From DTDX01 sp964608455 (GTDB taxonomy: Archaea > Thermoproteota > Bathyarchaeia > 40CM-2-53-6 > DTDX01): DNA of 64,000 nucleotides. The stretch is taken from NCBI GenBank assembly GCA_964608455.1, contig CAZSNM010000004.1, positions 1 to 64,000 of the forward strand, in the 5' to 3' direction. The translations under genes were made by a program, and so were the position numbers. The notes below the pieces were generated by a model, which saw nothing but the letters and a program-made list of their open reading frames with translations, had not been told where the DNA came from and did no database searches. Positions 35,309 to 44,333 of the stretch are shown here, in pieces. Numbering within the stretch: position 1 is the stretch's first letter; each line of letters starts with the position of its first letter.

Positions 35309-35737
35309 ATGTCTAAAGAAACTGAAGAAACATTGCGGCGGCTTTTAATTGAAAATAGGCTTTTAGAAACTTCCATAGCAGTTATTCAATCTAAATTAAA
35401 AATTGTTAATTCTTCTTTAACAGAAATTCTTTTGGCAAGCTCAACTTTAGAGGGAATTAAAGGTAAACCTAAAGGCTCTAAAATTTTAGTTCCAATTGGA
35501 GCAGGTTCATTCATAAGAGCCGAATTAGCTGATTCAGAAAAAATAATAATGGGTATTGGAGCTGGAGCTTCCATAGAAAAAAGTTTTGAAGAATCTATTC
35601 AAGAATTAAAAAATAGGCAGGCTGAGCTTGAACAAATTAGAGCATCTCTTCAACAACAGTTAATTCAAGCTACCTCTCAATTGGAAGAGAAACGTAAAGC
35701 TCTTTCAGCTTTGATTCAAGCGCAAAAAGGAGCATAA
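35309..35737 (+). CDS. pfdA: Prefoldin subunit alpha
   Basis: About 142 aa from ATG 35309, chosen over TTG 35294 because GGAGG (35296-35300) is correctly spaced before the ATG. Two long coiled-coil helices flank a beta hairpin (SKILVPIGAGSFIRAELADSEKIIMGIGAG), typical of prefoldin alpha. It captures unfolded proteins for the thermosome. Six bases upstream of ftsY. Confidence 0.95.
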   Translation: MSKETEETLRRLLIENRLLETSIAVIQSKLKIVNSSLTEILLASSTLEGIKGKPKGSKILVPIGAGSFIRAELADSEKIIMGIGAGASIEKSFEESIQELKNRQAELEQIRASLQQQLIQATSQLEEKRKALSALIQAQKGA

Positions 35738-35743
35738 TAAAAC

Positions 35744-36634
35744 TTGTTTGAAAAACTTAAAAATCATATTTCTCTTTTTATAGAGAAAATTTTAAGAAAA
35801 GAGAAAAATTTAAATGAGTTTTTAGAAGAGTTTAAGCTTAATTTAATAGAAAGTGATGTAGCCTATCCAGTAGCTGAACAAATATGCTTAACAATTAAAG
35901 CTGAATTAGATAAAATTGATAAAGCTTCAGATAAGCTTTCAGCAGCAAAAACTATAATTAAAAAAATTTTAGAAGATATTTTATCTGTTGGAGGAAAAAT
36001 AGATTTAATAAATATTATTGAGCAGAAAAGAGCGGTTAAGGAACCTACAATTTTATTATTTATGGGTATTAATGGAACTGGAAAAACTACAACAATTGCT
36101 AAAACCGCTTATTTTCTTCTTAAAAAAGGTTATACTGCTGTTTTAGCTTGTAGTGATACTTTTAGAGCTGGAGCAATAGAGCAGTTAGAAGAGCATGCTA
36201 AAAAAGTCGGAGTTAAAGTTATTAAACATAAGTATGGTAGCGATCCAGCTGCAGCAGCTTTTGATGCTGTAAATTATGCCCGCTCAAAAGGTATAAATGT
36301 TGTTTTAATAGATACAGCTGGTAGAATGCAAACAAATCGGAATCTTCTCGATGAAATGAAAAAAATATCTAGAGTAGCACAACCTGACTTGAAAATTTTA
36401 GTTGTTGATGCTTTAACAGCAAATGATGCTGTAGAGCAAAGTAAAGTTTTTAATGAAGCTGTTGGAGTAGACGCTGTAATTTTAACTAAATTAGATGCTG
36501 ATGCAAGGGGAGGTGCTGCTTTAAGCATAGCTTATACAATAAAAAAACCTATATTATTTCTTGGTGTTGGTCAAAGATATGAAGATTTAACCGTTTTTAA
36601 CACTTCTTTTATTTTAGATAAATTAATTGAGTAG
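35744..36634 (+). CDS. ftsY: Signal recognition particle receptor FtsY
   Basis: 296 aa, NG domain only. N-domain FLEEFKLNLIESDVAYPVAE; G1 FMGINGTGKTTTIAK (about 107-121), DTFRAGAIEQL, G3 LIDTAGRMQTN, and G4 LTKLDADARGGAALS. It docks the SRP-ribosome complex at the membrane. TTG start. The acidic A domain of bacterial FtsY is absent, as usual in archaea. Confidence 0.97.
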   Translation: MFEKLKNHISLFIEKILRKEKNLNEFLEEFKLNLIESDVAYPVAEQICLTIKAELDKIDKASDKLSAAKTIIKKILEDILSVGGKIDLINIIEQKRAVKEPTILLFMGINGTGKTTTIAKTAYFLLKKGYTAVLACSDTFRAGAIEQLEEHAKKVGVKVIKHKYGSDPAAAAFDAVNYARSKGINVVLIDTAGRMQTNRNLLDEMKKISRVAQPDLKILVVDALTANDAVEQSKVFNEAVGVDAVILTKLDADARGGAALSIAYTIKKPILFLGVGQRYEDLTVFNTSFILDKLIE

Positions 36635-36647
36635 GAGAAAAATTTAA

Positions 36648-37574
36648 ATGAAAAAAAATTTTAAAGGAAGAGATTTCTTAACACTTCAAGAATTTTCTCC
36701 TAAAGAAATATGGACAATTCTAAAGTTATCTAAACAGTTAAAAAAAAGCGGTAAACCATTAATTAAATTGAAAGGAAAAATTTTGGCTATGATTTTTCAA
36801 AAACCTTCTACACGAACTAGAGTTTCTTTCGAAGTTGCTATGAAACAGCTTGGAGGAGATGCCCTATATTTAAGCTGGAATGAGCTTCAATTAGGACGTG
36901 GTGAAACAATAGCTGATACAGCTAGGGTTCTTAGCAGGTATGTAGATGGAATAATGGCTAGGGTTTATGCTCAATCAGATTTAGAAGAATTAGCTGAATA
37001 TGCAACTGTTCCAGTTATTAATGGACTTTCAGATTTATGTCATCCAATTCAAACTTTAGCAGATTTATTTACTATTTGGGAAAAGAAAGGAAGAATAGAA
37101 AATTTAAAAGTTGCTTATATAGGTGATGGAAACAATGTTTGTAATAGCCTTTTAATAGGTTGCTCCAAAATTGGAATAAATCTTTCAATAGCATGTCCTG
37201 AAGGATATGAACCTAATGAAAAATTTATAAGTTTAGCCTTAAAAAATGCTGAGAAATCAGGCTCTCAAATTGAGATTCTTAGAGAACCTTTAAAAGCTGT
37301 TGAAAATGCTGATTTTATATATACTGATGTTATAGTTAGCATGGGTCAAGAAGCTGAGCGAGATAAAAAACTGAGAGCTTTCCTTCCAAAATATCAAGTT
37401 ACAAGCGAACTTTTAAAATTAGCAGCTAAAAACGTTTATTTTATGCATCCTTTACCATGTCATAGAGGTGAAGAAGTAACAAGCGATGTTATAGATGGAC
37501 CAAACTCTATAGTTTGGGATCAAGCTGAAAATAGGCTTCATACAACAAAAGCCTTACTAAGTTTAATTCTTTAA
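36648..37574 (+). CDS. argF: Ornithine carbamoyltransferase
   Basis: 308 aa. Carbamoyl-phosphate motif KPSTRTRVSFE (about 53-63), HPIQTLADLFT, the ornithine-loop SMG in DVIVSMGQEAE, and the C-terminal HPLPCHRGEEV. The family usually has HCLP here, so the Cys position is replaced by Pro with a Cys two residues later. It makes citrulline for arginine synthesis or works in reverse. Oddly placed within the ribosomal/secretion superoperon, 13 bp after ftsY. Confidence 0.9.
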   Translation: MKKNFKGRDFLTLQEFSPKEIWTILKLSKQLKKSGKPLIKLKGKILAMIFQKPSTRTRVSFEVAMKQLGGDALYLSWNELQLGRGETIADTARVLSRYVDGIMARVYAQSDLEELAEYATVPVINGLSDLCHPIQTLADLFTIWEKKGRIENLKVAYIGDGNNVCNSLLIGCSKIGINLSIACPEGYEPNEKFISLALKNAEKSGSQIEILREPLKAVENADFIYTDVIVSMGQEAERDKKLRAFLPKYQVTSELLKLAAKNVYFMHPLPCHRGEEVTSDVIDGPNSIVWDQAENRLHTTKALLSLIL

Positions 37575-37591
37575 AAAGAGTGTGATAAAAA

Positions 37592-38392
37592 TTGGTTGTT
37601 TTAATTGTAGCTTCAAAAAAAGATTCAGCTGCATTAAACATAGCTGAAAAATTAATAAATAATTATGGGTTTGTAAAGGAAGATAAAAACTTATATAAAG
37701 GAGAGAAAGAAATTCTAGTTTTTACTGAAGAAGATAGTCTTTATTCTGAAAATTTAGATAAAATTTTTAATCCTGAAGCTATTGTTTTCGCCTCTAGACA
37801 TAGCGCTGAAACTGAAAAACCAACGTTAACCGTTCATGTTTCAGGAAACTTAACTTCAGAAGCTGCTTATGGTGGTAAACCTGAAGAGCTTGCTATAGCC
37901 GATCCAAAAAGAATGAAAGCAGCTTTATTAACTTTAAAAATGAAGAGAGATGAATTAAATTTAATAGAATTTGATGTTTCTTTAGAGGCAACCCATCATG
38001 GACCAACAAGCATGAATTGTCCAGTTTTATTTATTGAAATTGGAAGTTCAATCAATGAATGGAGTAACTCTAAAGCTGGTTTAGTTGCAGCTGAAGCTGT
38101 TATCGCTGCTTGCAGAAGAACAATTAATGGTGAAAATTGCGTGGGATTCGGAGGCGGTCATTATGCTAGAAAACATACAAAAGCTGTTTTAGAATCAAAT
38201 TTAGCTGTTGGACATATTTTTCCAAAATTTTTCTTTGAAAAGCCTAATTTGCAAATAGTTAGAAAAGCTTTTGAAAGAACTGTTAAACCTTGCAGAAAAG
38301 CTTTAATAGATTGGAAAGGATTGCGAAGCTTAGAACGCAATCAACTGCTTGATTTTTTATCAACCATCAATATAGAGGCAATAAAGGTTTAA
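37592..38392 (+). CDS. dtdA: Archaeal D-aminoacyl-tRNA deacylase
   Basis: 266 aa. FASRHSAETEKPTLTVHVSGN, LEATHHGPTSMNCPVLFIEIGSS and GFGGGHYARKHT are hallmark motifs of DtdA (DTD2-type), which frees D-amino acids from tRNA. TTG start 17 bp after argF. Cytoplasmic. Confidence 0.94.
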   Translation: MVVLIVASKKDSAALNIAEKLINNYGFVKEDKNLYKGEKEILVFTEEDSLYSENLDKIFNPEAIVFASRHSAETEKPTLTVHVSGNLTSEAAYGGKPEELAIADPKRMKAALLTLKMKRDELNLIEFDVSLEATHHGPTSMNCPVLFIEIGSSINEWSNSKAGLVAAEAVIAACRRTINGENCVGFGGGHYARKHTKAVLESNLAVGHIFPKFFFEKPNLQIVRKAFERTVKPCRKALIDWKGLRSLERNQLLDFLSTINIEAIKV

Positions 38393-38429
38393 AAGTTCCT
38401 TTTTAAAAGAATTAAATTCATTAATTTAG

Positions 38430-38618
38430 GTGAAGAAAAATTTGAATGTTAAAGAGCTTTTAGCCTCTATAAATAAGCTTCTTAAAATTACAACTAAACC
38501 AACTCAAAAAGAAATTTTTCTGCTTATTAAAGTTTCTTTGCTTGGAGCAGCTTTAATAGGCGGAGTAGGATTTATAATAAAGGTTTTATTTTGGATTGTG
38601 GGTTTAGCTTCACGATAA
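38430..38618 (+). CDS. secE: Preprotein translocase subunit SecE
   Basis: 62 aa. Amphipathic helix (TTKPTQKEIFLLIKVSLLGAAL, P-T/K-x-E-F region) followed by one TM (IGGVGFIIKVLFWIVGLAS). Size and placement directly upstream of nusG are the standard secE-nusG-rpl11 arrangement. GTG start. Anchors SecY in the membrane. Confidence 0.92.
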   Translation: MKKNLNVKELLASINKLLKITTKPTQKEIFLLIKVSLLGAALIGGVGFIIKVLFWIVGLASR

Positions 38619-38635
38619 AATAAAAGGAGATTAAT

Positions 38636-39118
38636 TTGAATAAAAAAATGAAAATTTATAGTGTTAAAACCACAACTGGACAAGAAGAAACAGTAGCAAA
38701 CTTTATAGCTTCAAAAGCTTTAGCTAAAAACCTTTCTATAGCTAGCATTTTAGTGCCTGAAGCTATAAAAGGATATGTTTTTGTTGAAGCTTCAGCTCCA
38801 CATATAGTTGATGAAGCAACTTCAGGTATTAAGCATGCTAAAGGAAGAATTAAAGGTGAAACTCCATTATCTGAATTAGATAAGTTTTTAATTGTGAAAC
38901 CAATTATAGAGGAAATTAATATTGACGATATAGTTGAAGTTATAAGCGGTCCATTTAAAGGTTTAAAAGCTAAAGTAACTAATGTAGATAAAAGCAAAGG
39001 AGAAATAACCATAGAGCTTCTTGAAGAGGGATTTACGATTTTACCAATAACTGTTCATGCTGATTATGTTAAGCTTGTAGAAAGGGGTGGAGAAGTTGTC
39101 GGAGAAAAAAGTGATTGA
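38636..39118 (+). CDS. spt5: Transcription elongation factor Spt5/NusG
   Basis: 160 aa. NGN domain (SVKTTTGQEETVANFIASKA, about 8-95) and KOW domain (IVEVISGPFKGLKAKVTNVDKSKGEITIEL, about 105-145). It links RNA polymerase with the ribosome and raises processivity with Spt4. TTG start with AAGGAGA 5 nt upstream. Its 3' end overlaps rpl11. Confidence 0.95.
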   Translation: MNKKMKIYSVKTTTGQEETVANFIASKALAKNLSIASILVPEAIKGYVFVEASAPHIVDEATSGIKHAKGRIKGETPLSELDKFLIVKPIIEEINIDDIVEVISGPFKGLKAKVTNVDKSKGEITIELLEEGFTILPITVHADYVKLVERGGEVVGEKSD

Positions 39119-39581
39119 AGCTTTAATTAACGGCGGTCAAGCTACAGCAGGTCCTCCTTTAGGACCTGCTTTAGGACCATTAGGCGTTAATGTAATGGCT
39201 GTAGTAAATAAAATAAATGAGTTAACTAAGGATTATGCTGGAATGAAGGTTCCAATAAAAATTTATATTGACATTGAAACAAAAGAGTTTGAGGTTGAAG
39301 TTGGCGTTCCAACAACCTCCGCTTTAATAATTAAAGAGCTTAAAGGTGAAAAAGGCTCTGGAAAACCTAATATAGAGAAAATTGGAGATTTAACTTTAGA
39401 ACAAATTATTAAAATAGCTAAGATTAAGGCTGGAAAAAGTTACGCTAAATCTTTAAGCGGGGTTGTAAAAGAAGTTTTAGGAACATGCGTAAGCATGGGT
39501 GTTACTGTAAATGGAAGAAACGTTAAGGAAATAATTAAGGAAATTAATGAAGGAAAATATAAAGATTTAATTGGAGATTAA
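39096..39581 (+). CDS. rpl11: Large ribosomal subunit protein L11
   Basis: 161 aa. EALINGGQATAGPPLGPALGPLGVNVMAVVNKINE is the L11 N-terminus; SGVVKEVLGTCVSMGVTVNGR the rRNA-binding C-terminus. The start is TTG 39096 or GTG 39087; GGTGGAG just before TTG favours the former. Overlaps spt5 by about 23 nt. Part of the stalk base. Confidence 0.94.
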   Translation: MSEKKVIEALINGGQATAGPPLGPALGPLGVNVMAVVNKINELTKDYAGMKVPIKIYIDIETKEFEVEVGVPTTSALIIKELKGEKGSGKPNIEKIGDLTLEQIIKIAKIKAGKSYAKSLSGVVKEVLGTCVSMGVTVNGRNVKEIIKEINEGKYKDLIGD

Positions 39582-39598
39582 AATCTGGGGGAAAAGTT

Positions 39599-40261
39599 TT
39601 GCCTGTACCAAAAGAAAGCTTAATTGAAGCTGTAAAAGCGTTAAGAAACTCACCTAAAAGAAATTTTCTTCAATCTATAGAATTGCTTATATCTCTTAAG
39701 GATGTTGATTTAAAAAAACCTGAATCTAAAATAAATGAGTTGATTGAGCTCCCCCATCCATTAACAAAACCTATTAAAATATGCGTTTTTGCAACTGGTG
39801 ATTTAGCTTTAAAAGCTAAAAAAGCTGGAGCAGATTTGGTTTTAGGTAAAGAAGAGATAGAAAATTTAGGGAAAAATAAAAAGTTAGCAAGAAAAATAGC
39901 TGAGGAAAATGATCACTTTTTAGCTGAAGCTCCTTTAATGCCTTTAATAGGTAAAACTATAGGAGCCTTTTTAGGGCCTAGAGGTAAAATGCCCATTCCT
40001 ATCCCTCCAACCGCTTCAATAGAAGAGTTAATTAATCGATATAGAAAATTAATTAGGGTTAGAATTAGGGATCAACCTGCAATTAGATGTAAAATTGCTA
40101 TGGAAGATATGAAGGATGAAGAAATAACTGAAAATGCTGAAGCTGTGATTTCAGCTGTTGAGGGAAAACTAGAGAAAAAAATGAAGAATATTAAGTCTAT
40201 AATGCTTAAAACAACAATGGGTTCACCTATAAAAGTTTTATTAAAAGAGGGTGAAGATTAA
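39599..40261 (+). CDS. rpl1: Large ribosomal subunit protein L1
   Basis: 220 aa. FLQSIELLISLKDVDLKKPESKINE opens the L1 fold; GKTIGAFLGPRGKMPIPIPP and TTMGSPIKVLL are characteristic. TTG start with GGGGG about 8-10 nt upstream. Binds 23S rRNA at the L1 stalk and in archaea represses its own mRNA. Confidence 0.95.
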   Translation: MPVPKESLIEAVKALRNSPKRNFLQSIELLISLKDVDLKKPESKINELIELPHPLTKPIKICVFATGDLALKAKKAGADLVLGKEEIENLGKNKKLARKIAEENDHFLAEAPLMPLIGKTIGAFLGPRGKMPIPIPPTASIEELINRYRKLIRVRIRDQPAIRCKIAMEDMKDEEITENAEAVISAVEGKLEKKMKNIKSIMLKTTMGSPIKVLLKEGED

Positions 40262-40263
40262 AA

Positions 40264-41142
40264 ATGCAGGTTGAAATTCGCAAAAGCTATCCTAAAAGAA
40301 AAGTTGAAATGCTAAATAAGTTGATTAATTATCTTAATTCATATAAAGTTGTAGCTAAAGCTGATTTAATAGGTGTTAGAGCAACTCAAATTCAAGAGCT
40401 TAGAAAAAAACTTAGAGATAAAGTAGTGTTTTTTACAGCTAAAAATACTATTTTTAAAAAGGCAGCTGAAAAAGTAAATAAGAAAAATTTAATTAACTTT
40501 GCTAATTCACTTAAAGGTCCAAGCATATTTTTATTCACTAATATTTCACCCTTTTCATTAGCTATTCTTTTAAATAAAAATAAAGTAAAGGTTGCTGCTA
40601 AAGGCGGAGATATAGCTACTAACGATATTATTGTTCCAGCTGGAAACACAGGTTTACCTCCTGGACCTATAATAAGCGAATTTAACAAGTTTAAAATTCC
40701 AACTAAGATTGAATCTGGAAGCATATGGATTTCATTAGATACTGTGGTGGCTAAAAAGGGAGATGTTATACCTCCTGAATTAGCTTCCTTGCTTACGAGG
40801 CTTGGAATTAAACCTATAGAAGCTGGTTTATCGCTTAGTTTAGCTTATGAAGATGGATATGTTTTTACAGCTGATGATTTAACTATAGATTTAGAAAAAG
40901 TAAAGGGAGATATTATGCTTGGAGCTCAACAAGCATTAAGTTTAGCTATAAACGCAGTTTATTTAACGTCTGAAACTGTATCGCAAATATTGGCTAAAGC
41001 TTATCTTAACGCTTTAGCTTTAGCGGTTGAAACTGAATATCCTGAAAAAGAACCTTTATTAAATGCTTTAAAAACAGCTTATTTAAGAGCTTTAACTTTA
41101 GCTGAAAAAGCTAACTTTAAATTTGAAGAAACGAAAAGTTGA
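40264..41142 (+). CDS. rpl10: Large ribosomal subunit protein L10/P0
   Basis: 292 aa. RRM-like N-terminal domain (LIGVRATQIQELRKKLRDKVVFFTAKNT, LKGPSIFLFTNISPFSLAILL) plus the archaeal insert and L12-binding helices (QQALSLAINAVYLTSETVSQILAKAYLNALALAVE). It ends at FEETKS and lacks the acidic tail ending LGALFG that L12 has and that many P0 proteins share. Anchors L12 dimers. Confidence 0.93.
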   Translation: MQVEIRKSYPKRKVEMLNKLINYLNSYKVVAKADLIGVRATQIQELRKKLRDKVVFFTAKNTIFKKAAEKVNKKNLINFANSLKGPSIFLFTNISPFSLAILLNKNKVKVAAKGGDIATNDIIVPAGNTGLPPGPIISEFNKFKIPTKIESGSIWISLDTVVAKKGDVIPPELASLLTRLGIKPIEAGLSLSLAYEDGYVFTADDLTIDLEKVKGDIMLGAQQALSLAINAVYLTSETVSQILAKAYLNALALAVETEYPEKEPLLNALKTAYLRALTLAEKANFKFEETKS

Positions 41143-41187
41143 AAAGAGAGGAAATTAAAATGAGAAAATGCATGGAGGTGCCTATTA

Positions 41188-41493
41188 GTGAAATATGTTT
41201 ATGCAGCTCTCCTCTTGCATTCAGCTAAAAAACCTATAACTGAAGAAAATATGAAAAAGGTTTTGGCTGCAGCCGAAATAGAAATTGATGAAGCTAAAGT
41301 GAAATCTTTGATAGCCTCTTTAGCTGAAATAAATATTGATGAAGCTATTAAATCATCAACAAGTTTAATTGCTCAACCAGTTGTTGCAGCTCAACCATCA
41401 GCTGAAAAAGCTGAAAAGAAAGAGGAGAAACCTAAAAAAGAAGAGAAAAAAGAGGAGGAGGCTCTAGCTGGTTTAGGCGCGTTATTTGGTTAA
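41188..41493 (+). CDS. rpl12: Large ribosomal subunit protein L12 (P1)
   Basis: 101 aa. Dimerisation domain KYVYAALLLHSAKKPITEENMKKVLAAAEIEIDE, an Ala/Lys/Glu-rich hinge, and the conserved tail EALAGLGALFG. GTG start with GGAGGTG upstream. It binds initiation and elongation factors at the stalk. Followed by a T-rich tract. Confidence 0.95.
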   Translation: MKYVYAALLLHSAKKPITEENMKKVLAAAEIEIDEAKVKSLIASLAEINIDEAIKSSTSLIAQPVVAAQPSAEKAEKKEEKPKKEEKKEEEALAGLGALFG

Positions 41494-41534
41494 ACAAAAC
41501 CTTAAATTTTTAACATTAATCATTCTTACAATCC

Positions 41535-41550
41535 CTTTTTTATTTTTCTA
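41535..41550 (+). terminator. T-rich tract after rpl12
   Basis: A run of CCCTTTTTTATTTTTCT about 45 bp past the rpl12 stop and just ahead of alaS. Oligo-T tracts are the main intrinsic terminator in archaea, so this may separate the ribosomal operon from alaS. Termination could be partial. Confidence 0.45.
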
Positions 41551-41568
41551 GTTTAGTGGATGATTTAA

Positions 41569-44331
41569 ATGAATGTAAAAATTAGAGAAGATGAATTTTT
41601 AATTCCATTCTTTAAAGAAAATGAATTTATTAGAAAGCAATGCAAAATTTGTGGAAGCTATTTTTGGACTCAAAATCCTGAAGCTGAAATTTGCGGTGAC
41701 TCCCCCTGCCAAAATTATACCTTTATTAATAATCCTCCAACTAAAAAACATCTTTCCTTAAGGGAAATGAGACAGCTTTTTCTTTCTTTTTTTGAAAAAA
41801 ATGGGCATGAAGTTATTAAGCCTTATCCGATTGTAGCTAGATGGAGAGAAGATGTTTATTTTGTTGGTGCTTCAATCTTTAATTTTCAACCATATGTAAC
41901 TGATGGGGTTATTCCTCCACCAGCTAATCCATTGGTTGTTAGTCAACCATGCTTAAGATTTAATGATTTAGATAATGTTGGGCCAACAGCTGGAAGGCAT
42001 TTAGTAATTTTTGAGATGGGGGGTGCTCATGCATTTAATTATCCAAATAAAAAAGTTTACTGGAAAGATGAAACAATAAAGTTTCATCACGAATTTTTAA
42101 CTAAAGAATTAGGTGTTGATTCAAGTGCCGTAACATATAAAGAACATTTTTGGGTTGGTGGAGGAAATGCAGGTCCAGATGTTGAAGCTTGCGTTGCTGG
42201 ATTAGAAATTTCAACTTTAGTTTTTATGGTTTACAAAATTATTAATGAAAATTTAATTGAATCACCAATTAAAACTGTTGATACTGGATATGGAATTGAA
42301 AGATGGACTTGGCTTTCTCAAGGGGCTGTAAGCGGCTTTCATGCAATTTACGATTCAATATTAAATAAAATTTTTGAATATGCAGGATTAAAACCTGATG
42401 AAAAATTGTTAGCTGAAAGCTCAAAACTCTCTGGAGAAATGAATATTGAAAGTTTAAAGGATAAAATTGAAGCTAGAAAAAAAGTTGCTGAAAAAACAGG
42501 TTTAAATTGGGTTGAACTTGATAAAATTTTAACTCCAATAGAAGCAGCTTATGCTATAGCTGATCATACTAAAGCCTTAGCCTTTATAATTTCAGAGGGA
42601 GTTGTTCCATCAAATGTTGAAGAAGGTTATTTAGCTAGATTGCTTGTTAGAAGAACATATAGAATGCTTAAACTTTTAGGAATTGAAGATAAATTTCTTG
42701 ACATTATAGATTTGCAAATTTCATATTGGGGAAATGACTTTCCAAACCTTAAATTAATGAGAAATGAAATTCTAGAGATTCTTGAAGCTGAAAAAGAAAA
42801 ATATGAAAAAACAGTTGAAAAAGGAGTTGAAACTGTTAAAAAGCTTTCTACAAATTTAAAAGCTAAAAAAATTTTTGAATTTCCTATAGAATATTTAATA
42901 GAGCTTTATGATTCTCATGGTTTAATTCCAGAAATAGTTAAGGAAATAGCTGAAAAAGAAGGGTTAAAAGTAAACATTCCAGGAAACTTCTTTAGCATGG
43001 TCGCAAGTAAACATTCTCAAGTTTTAAAACCTATTGAAGATCCTTTAACTAAGGTGTTAACTCTTAAATTTTCAAATTTACCTGAAACAAAACTTTTATA
43101 TTATGAAGATGCTTACATGAAAAAGTTTAAAGCTAAAGTTTTAGCTGTGCAAGATAATCGATATATTGTTTTAGATCAAACATGTTTCTATCCAGAGGGA
43201 GGTGGTCAACCAGGAGACATAGGATTTTTAATTTATAATGGAAACAAAATTAACATTATTAATGCTATGAAAATAGGTAATGTTGTAGTTCATGTTGCTG
43301 AAAACGCTTTTTTAAATCCCGGTGATCTTGTTGAAGGAGAAATAAACTGGGAAAGAAGGAGAAGCTTAATGCTCCATCATACAGGGACTCATATTCTTTT
43401 AGGAGCAGCTCGTAAAGTTTTAGGAGAACATGTATGGCAGGCTGGAGCTCAAAAAGGAGTTGAAAGCAGCCGCTTGGATATTTCCCATCATAAAAAAATC
43501 ACTGAAGAAGAAATGTTTGAAATAGAAAGGGTAGCTTCAAAAGTAATTATGGAAAATATACCTGTTGAAATTGAATGGTTACCTAGAGATAAAGCTGAAA
43601 AAATTTATGGTTTTAGACTTTATCAAGGAGGGGCCGTTCCAGGAAAAGAAATTAGAGTTGTTAAAATTGGAGATTTTGATGTTGAAGCTTGTGGTGGAAC
43701 ACATTGTAAAACAACCGGTGAAGTTGGATTACTTAAAATATTAAAAATTGATAGGCTTCAAGATGGTGTTGAAAGAATAATTTTTGCTTCAGGTCTTCAA
43801 GCTTTAAAACATATTCAAGAGAGAGAGATGAAACTATTTAAAGTTGCTAAAATTCTAGATTCTTCTTTAGAAATGGTTGATAAAACAGCTGAATCCTTAA
43901 TAAAGAAATTTGAAGAAACAAAAAGAAATTTAGAAAAGCTTATTGAGATAACAGCGAAAATTGAAGCTAGAAAATTGTTAAATGAAGCTTTTGAAATTCA
44001 AGGTGTAAAAACAATAATTTTAAAGAAAACTTTAGAGGATGAAAATCAAATTTTAACTTTGATTAATGAAGTTTCAAAAGTTGATCCTAATTCTGTTTTA
44101 ATAGTGGCTTTAGTTAAAGATTCTGCTAAAATATTTGTTTCAGTTGGAAAAAAAGCTTTAGATAAAGGTTTAAACGCAGCTGAGTTAGCTTCTACTTTAG
44201 CTAAAATTATAGGTGGTGGAGGCGGTGGTAAACCATATTTTGGACAGGGGGGCGGAACAAAACTTGATAAAATTGATGAAGCTTTATTCGTTGCTAAAAA
44301 ACTTTTAGAGGAAAAATTAAAGAGGGAATAA
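41569..44331 (+). CDS. alaS: Alanyl-tRNA synthetase (archaeal type)
   Basis: 920 aa. N-terminal archaeal extension with zinc-type cysteines (CKICGSYFWTQNPEAEICGDSPCQ), class II core (DVYFVGASIFNFQPYVTDG, GVETVK), editing domain HxxxH (MLHHTGTHILLGAARKVLG) and CGGTHCKTTGEVG, and a C-terminal Gly-rich C-Ala domain. It charges tRNA-Ala and removes mischarged Ser or Gly. Three bp before leuS. Confidence 0.97.
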   Translation: MNVKIREDEFLIPFFKENEFIRKQCKICGSYFWTQNPEAEICGDSPCQNYTFINNPPTKKHLSLREMRQLFLSFFEKNGHEVIKPYPIVARWREDVYFVGASIFNFQPYVTDGVIPPPANPLVVSQPCLRFNDLDNVGPTAGRHLVIFEMGGAHAFNYPNKKVYWKDETIKFHHEFLTKELGVDSSAVTYKEHFWVGGGNAGPDVEACVAGLEISTLVFMVYKIINENLIESPIKTVDTGYGIERWTWLSQGAVSGFHAIYDSILNKIFEYAGLKPDEKLLAESSKLSGEMNIESLKDKIEARKKVAEKTGLNWVELDKILTPIEAAYAIADHTKALAFIISEGVVPSNVEEGYLARLLVRRTYRMLKLLGIEDKFLDIIDLQISYWGNDFPNLKLMRNEILEILEAEKEKYEKTVEKGVETVKKLSTNLKAKKIFEFPIEYLIELYDSHGLIPEIVKEIAEKEGLKVNIPGNFFSMVASKHSQVLKPIEDPLTKVLTLKFSNLPETKLLYYEDAYMKKFKAKVLAVQDNRYIVLDQTCFYPEGGGQPGDIGFLIYNGNKINIINAMKIGNVVVHVAENAFLNPGDLVEGEINWERRRSLMLHHTGTHILLGAARKVLGEHVWQAGAQKGVESSRLDISHHKKITEEEMFEIERVASKVIMENIPVEIEWLPRDKAEKIYGFRLYQGGAVPGKEIRVVKIGDFDVEACGGTHCKTTGEVGLLKILKIDRLQDGVERIIFASGLQALKHIQEREMKLFKVAKILDSSLEMVDKTAESLIKKFEETKRNLEKLIEITAKIEARKLLNEAFEIQGVKTIILKKTLEDENQILTLINEVSKVDPNSVLIVALVKDSAKIFVSVGKKALDKGLNAAELASTLAKIIGGGGGGKPYFGQGGGTKLDKIDEALFVAKKLLEEKLKRE

Positions 44332-44333
44332 AA

